Assembly: GCA_001275005.1 (NCBI GenBank)
Contig: JWZX01003343.1
Span: 1-28,779 of the forward strand
Source of the DNA: Chrysochromulina tobinii
Lineage: Eukaryota; Haptophyta; Prymnesiales; Chrysochromulinaceae
Direction of reading: 5' to 3'
Length of the DNA: 28,779 bases
Made by a program: the position numbers and the translations under genes. The notes under the pieces are model-generated. The model saw only the letters and a program-made list of their open reading frames with translations, was not told the DNA's origin and did not search any database. This document shows, piece after piece, positions 25,596-28,779 of the stretch. Each line of letters opens with the position of its first letter. The stretch's first letter is position 1.

Positions 25596-25633
25596 TCTCT
25601 GTCTGTGGCAGTCCACGTCTCTGTCTGTGGCAG
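25596..25633. repeat. Two-copy exact 16-bp direct repeat
   Basis: TCTCTGTCTGTGGCAG is repeated exactly at 25596-25611 and 25618-25633, with period 22. Confidence 0.9.
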
Positions 25634-25795
25634 AGCCTCAGTGTGTCAAGAGCTGTCACGGGCGACGGCCATGTCCCCGCTCTCGAACGTCTTTATGCGA
25701 GTTGCGCGCCACGCCACCCGACTCTACTCGAACTCGTGTTGGGTTCGCATAGCAAACGCCACGGATCGCCCTCGAGGATCGCCCCATTCGGAGCC

Positions 25796-28779
25796 TCATT
25801 TCCGACGGCCAAATCCAAATGAGAGCTTGCTCGTGGCCGTCTTGCCAACTTTGCCCGGTGGGGTCGCGCTCGCCGGGGGGGGAGGCCCGTGTTGGTCCGG
25901 CTCCGCTTGTGCGCTCATCGCGACGGCGGAGCTCGGGCTCACCCCGAAAGAGCTCGAGCTGCTGCTTTCAGACGCTCCGCCTGCAAGCCCTGCTGCGATG
26001 GCGTCAACTTTGGCCTTGGCCGCTTTGACTTTGAGCCCCTGGGCCTCATCTCGTTCCTTCCTGAAGTTTCGGCGCGGCTCAGCCTCTGTGAGCCGCTCGT
26101 TCGACAGGGCGAGTATCCGCGCGGCGCCGGCGGGGGTGCTCCTGACGAGATTGAGCGCATCGTCCTTTTTCATGCCCGCCACGCTCTGGCCGTTGACTGC
26201 AAGCAACGTCATGCCAATCATAATATCCTTCTCATGTGCCAGCGATCCGTCCACCACGGCAACCACCACGACAGCGCCGCTGATGTCGTCCGCCAGCTGA
26301 AGGCCGATGGGCTTCCCAGACTCGAACTCGTAACTTGTCGAGCCACCCCCGGTTGCTGAGGGTGGGCTAGTGAGGGCATCCGCCGCGAGAGTTGCGGTTG
26401 GCGTAGCTGGCACGTCTGCTGACACCGAGCCTGATGCCGCTGGCTCCGATGCCACTGTCGCATTCTCGGCTGTCGCCGCCTCGGCTGCCGCGTTCTCGGC
26501 TGCCGCTGCCTCGGCTATCGCTGCCTCGGCCTCGGCCGCCTCAGCCGCCTTCACGGCTGCCGCCTTCTCGGCTGCCGCCTTCTCCGTCGCTGTCGCCTCG
26601 GCCGCCGACGCCTCGGCCGCCGCCTTCTCCGCCGCCGCCTTCTCCGCCGCCGCCTTCTCCGCTGCTGCCTTCTCCGCCTCATCCGCCTTCCCGGCAGCGG
26701 CTGTAGCCTCGCGTGCGGCCTCCTCGGCCTCACGCGCGCGCGATTCGGCGGCCTCGAGCTCAGCTCGCAGTCGCTCGGCGTCCGCCGCGTCCTTTGCCGC
26801 CACCAACGCCTTTTTAGCCTCGTTGGCCTCGCGGCGAGCCAACTTGCCACGCTGAATCGCCTGCATCTTGATCACCGCGGCGGCCTCGGCAGCTAACTGG
26901 GCCTCAGCCTCCCTGGCCTCCGCCTTGACTGCCTCGGCTGCCGCCTTGGCTGCCGCCTCGGCCGCCTCGGCCGCCGCCTCGGCCGCCGCCGCTCTCTCGG
27001 TCGCTGCCTTCTCGGCGGCCGCTGCCTTCTCGGCCGCCGCCTTCTCGGCCGCCGCCTTCTCGGCCGCCGCCGCCTCCGCCAAAACCTTCTCGGCCGCCGC
27101 CTTCTCCGCCGCCGCTCTCTCGGCCGCTTTCTCCTCGGCCGCTGCTTTCTCCGCCACCGCCGCCTCGGCTGCCGCCTTCGCGGCTGTCGCTGCCTCGGCC
27201 GCGGCTGCCTCCTCCGCCGCTGCTGCCGCTGGCTCCGCTGCCGATGTCTTCTTTTCCGCCACCGTCGCAGGGCTCCGGCGCGCCTGCAGGACGCTCAGCC
27301 CTAGCCCTGGCTCAGAGGTGACGCCAGCAGCGCTCTTTGCGTCGCTCTCGACTACATCCGGGCTCAAGCGCGACTGCAGGACACGCTGCAGCTGGGAGGT
27401 GACGTTGACTGCGCTCTTGAGGACAGTGAAGCGTTTCTCGACCTTCGTCGAGAGCTTGACGCCAAGGTGTGGCCCAGGAAAGGATTCAAGGCGCTGTGCG
27501 ATGCGCCCGAGGCTGTGCAGGTTGCGTACGACGGCCCCCATGCTCTTGGCGTTGAAGAGGTCGGGCGTCGTGAAGAGGTCCTGCTGCGGCACGCCGAGCT
27601 GCAGACATGCGCGCAGGTACGCATCGATATTCTCCATCTGTTTGAAAGGCATCTCGCTCTTGGCGATGCGGCCTACGCTGCCCGGTCGGAGCACGTTGAC
27701 GAGCTGGCAGAGACGCTCGCCCGAGCGGAGCCAAGCGTGCAGGGCGCTCTCATCGGGCGCGGTCTCGCCTACCATTTGAGGTGGCACGCAACTCGTCACC
27801 GTGGCCACCCAGTACGTAGCCGCGGCGATCGGTGTGGACGGAGCGGAAGACGGAGGCGAGGAGGCTGCCGGCACATCCGCGGTCAACGAGCCAGGCGGCG
27901 AAGGCTTGCCGTCAGCTTGCCACGCGGCACGCAGGTAGATGGTGCCTTGGGTAGAAAGCCGAGCCTGCAACTCGACCACGTCAGTACGCGCCAAGCCGCC
28001 CAGGTCGATGCTCGCGTCGCCAAGCTTGTCGCTCGAGAACGTGTCCTTGTCCTTGCAACGAAGCTGCAAAGGCGCTGCTATGAAGTCCTTGAGCACGCCT
28101 TTGAACGTGAAGACCTCGCCCCAGCGTGGGTTGAGGTTCTTAGAGATGACCTTGGACTTGACCTCCTTGCCAGCGAGCGAGAACTTCACGTACGGATCCG
28201 ACTTACCATTATTGTCCAACGCCTTGAGACCAACCGCGTGGCTCAGGAAGAGGTGCAGCGTGCCATGCACGAGCACGCGGGCCGGCATCGGCTCCGAGGG
28301 CCGGGCAGTCGGAGCGCGGCTCGCATAGAGCATCAGCAGGGCACGCTCATGCTTGGTTGGCTGTGCGAGCAACCAGACCAGCGACGAGCGCGCGGGGTCG
28401 CGCAGCAGGTCCGACATGGCCTCGATCATCTGCGGTTCCTCCCAGGCTTCCGGTGCATTGTGCAGCGCGCGCTTCCAGATACTCTCACCGCATGCGGAGG
28501 TGACGAGCGCACCCACGCTATCCAAGCCGCCAGCCAACGCCGTGTCAGCCGAAGAGCGAGACACACGGCTCAGCTGCAGCCGGATCGCGAACTGGAGCTG
28601 TTGGGAGCGGCCCCGCCAGCGCCGCTGAATGGAGACCACAGCGCGCGTGTCGGGCACCGCGGCGGGGTGGGCCTGATCAGGTGCAGGTGTGGCGGAAGCT
28701 CGGTGTGCCGCCGTTTGCCGGTAGGTTGTGGGCGGCGTGGCCGCGACACGGGCGGGAATGAATGAAGCGGCGGAAGGGG
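25796..28779 (-). CDS. Multidomain IQ-C2-CH-IQ-PDZ scaffold protein (5' end outside window)
   Basis: The frame is open from the right window edge to a TGA at 25796, at least 990 codons; no ATG is seen at the edge, so the N-terminus is missing. In order: an IQ motif ([14 protein letters not shown], near 28620); a helical segment ([20 protein letters not shown]); a C2 domain (about 28270-27990) with [16 protein letters not shown] and [11 protein letters not shown], which keep acidic Ca-binding positions; a calponin-homology-like domain (about 27780-27480) with [55 protein letters not shown]; an Ala/Glu/Lys-rich helical region of about 300 residues, split by a second IQ motif ([15 protein letters not shown], near 26860); a PDZ domain (about 26340-26080) with [12 protein letters not shown] and [20 protein letters not shown]; and a Ser/Pro tail. 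The domains suggest a calmodulin-, calcium/membrane- and actin-linked scaffold; the role is inferred. Confidence 0.8.
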   Translation of the reverse strand, partial: PSAASFIPARVAATPPTTYRQTAAHRASATPAPDQAHPAAVPDTRAVVSIQRRWRGRSQQLQFAIRLQLSRVSRSSADTALAGGLDSVGALVTSACGESIWKRALHNAPEAWEEPQMIEAMSDLLRDPARSSLVWLLAQPTKHERALLMLYASRAPTARPSEPMPARVLVHGTLHLFLSHAVGLKALDNNGKSDPYVKFSLAGKEVKSKVISKNLNPRWGEVFTFKGVLKDFIAAPLQLRCKDKDTFSSDKLGDASIDLGGLARTDVVELQARLSTQGTIYLRAAWQADGKPSPPGSLTADVPAASSPPSSAPSTPIAAATYWVATVTSCVPPQMVGETAPDESALHAWLRSGERLCQLVNVLRPGSVGRIAKSEMPFKQMENIDAYLRACLQLGVPQQDLFTTPDLFNAKSMGAVVRNLHSLGRIAQRLESFPGPHLGVKLSTKVEKRFTVLKSAVNVTSQLQRVLQSRLSPDVVESDAKSAAGVTSEPGLGLSVLQARRSPATVAEKKTSAAEPAAAAAEEAAAAEAATAAKAAAEAAVAEKAAAEEKAAERAAAEKAAAEKVLAEAAAAEKAAAEKAAAEKAAAAEKAATERAAAAEAAAEAAEAAAKAAAEAVKAEAREAEAQLAAEAAAVIKMQAIQRGKLARREANEAKKALVAAKDAADAERLRAELEAAESRAREAEEAAREATAAAGKADEAEKAAAEKAAAEKAAAEKAAAEASAAEATATEKAAAEKAAAVKAAEAAEAEAAIAEAAAAENAAAEAATAENATVASEPAASGSVSADVPATPTATLAADALTSPPSATGGGSTSYEFESGKPIGLQLADDISGAVVVVAVVDGSLAHEKDIMIGMTLLAVNGQSVAGMKKDDALNLVRSTPAGAARILALSNERLTEAEPRRNFRKERDEAQGLKVKAAKAKVDAIAAGLAGGASESSSSSSFGVSPSSAVAMSAQAEPDQHGPPPPASATPPGKVGKTATSKLSFGFGRRK
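26400..27260 (-). repeat. Coding repeat of AEKAA units (Ala/Glu/Lys helix)
   Basis: On the plus strand, variants of GCCGCCTTCTCGGC recur with 12-15 bp periodicity, coding on the minus strand for AAEKAAAEK-type units. The composition predicts a long helix or coiled coil. It is divided into two blocks by the IQ motif near 26860. Confidence 0.8.

Larger units (their letters stand above)
25279..25795. other. Convergent spacer, lumenal FKBP / multidomain scaffold
   Basis: 517 nt between two 3' ends, with three separate two-copy direct repeats: 25280-25318, ATATGTCACA at 25504-25513 and 25528-25537, and 25596-25633. A small palindrome, AGTCTTTAGACT, is near 25572. The plus-strand ORF starting at 25605 is antisense to the next gene for most of its length, and I reject it. 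Confidence 0.65.

Noticed and set aside
25605-26300. 231-codon plus-strand ORF
   Set aside because: Starts at a non-ATG codon and is mostly antisense to the PDZ region of the scaffold gene.
27467-28765. 432-codon plus-strand ORF opposite the scaffold gene
   Set aside because: Low-complexity Arg/His-rich translation, while the opposite strand encodes recognisable C2 and CH domains.

Overview
This window looks like nuclear DNA of a photosynthetic protist with a complex plastid of red-algal origin; a haptophyte-type alga is my best guess. The reasons are: GC-rich, densely packed genes on both strands; only three introns that I can support, all short (79-133 nt, GT-AG); proteins with bipartite leaders (a signal peptide followed by a plastid transit or thylakoid Tat segment); a plastid-type EF-G encoded in this DNA; and a short internal TTAGGG-type repeat. 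The lineage is an inference from gene style, not from a search.

Layout, left to right. A pair of inverted 10-11 bp tandem arrays opens the window. Then come a thylakoid-lumen FKBP-like protein (345-1103, +), a TPT/SLC35-type nucleotide-sugar or triose-phosphate transporter (1315-2376, +), a two-exon EF-hand protein (2709-3318, +), the 18S rRNA N7-guanine methyltransferase Bud23 with an unusual Lys/Gly repeat tail (3566-4429, -), and a two-exon degenerate protein kinase with a C-terminal KA1-like domain (4987-7015, -). Homoserine kinase follows (7486-8628, +), interrupted by one in-frame TAG. HMG-CoA synthase (9118-10551, -) is divergent from a two-exon prolyl-4-hydroxylase-type dioxygenase (10701-11664, +). 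Next are an Rpp25/Alba RNase P/MRP-type protein (11863-12390, -), a leucine-rich-repeat protein (12673-14682, -) and a small ankyrin protein (15174-15647, +).

The right half holds plastid EF-G (16221-18542, +), a secretory 2OG-Fe(II) dioxygenase with a helical C-terminal extension (19126-20490, -), an aldo/keto reductase (20688-21785, -) divergent from a probable mitoribosomal protein mL53 (21978-22295, +), a DNAJC21/Jjj1-type J-protein (22704-24476, +), a second lumenal FKBP (24664-25278, +), and a large IQ-C2-CH-IQ-PDZ protein (25796 to the right edge, -, 5' end outside the window).

There is no operon logic here. Five genes nevertheless belong to ribosome or RNA biogenesis or translation (Bud23, Rpp25, EF-G, mL53, Jjj1), and three or four products are predicted for the plastid (two FKBPs, EF-G, perhaps homoserine kinase). 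The items most worth a second look are the in-frame stop in homoserine kinase, the pseudokinase-KA1 protein, the Bud23 repeat tail, the multidomain scaffold at the right edge, and the regular presence of two-copy 10-26 bp direct duplications in the intergenic DNA. I saw no virus, transposase, CRISPR array, rRNA or tRNA.
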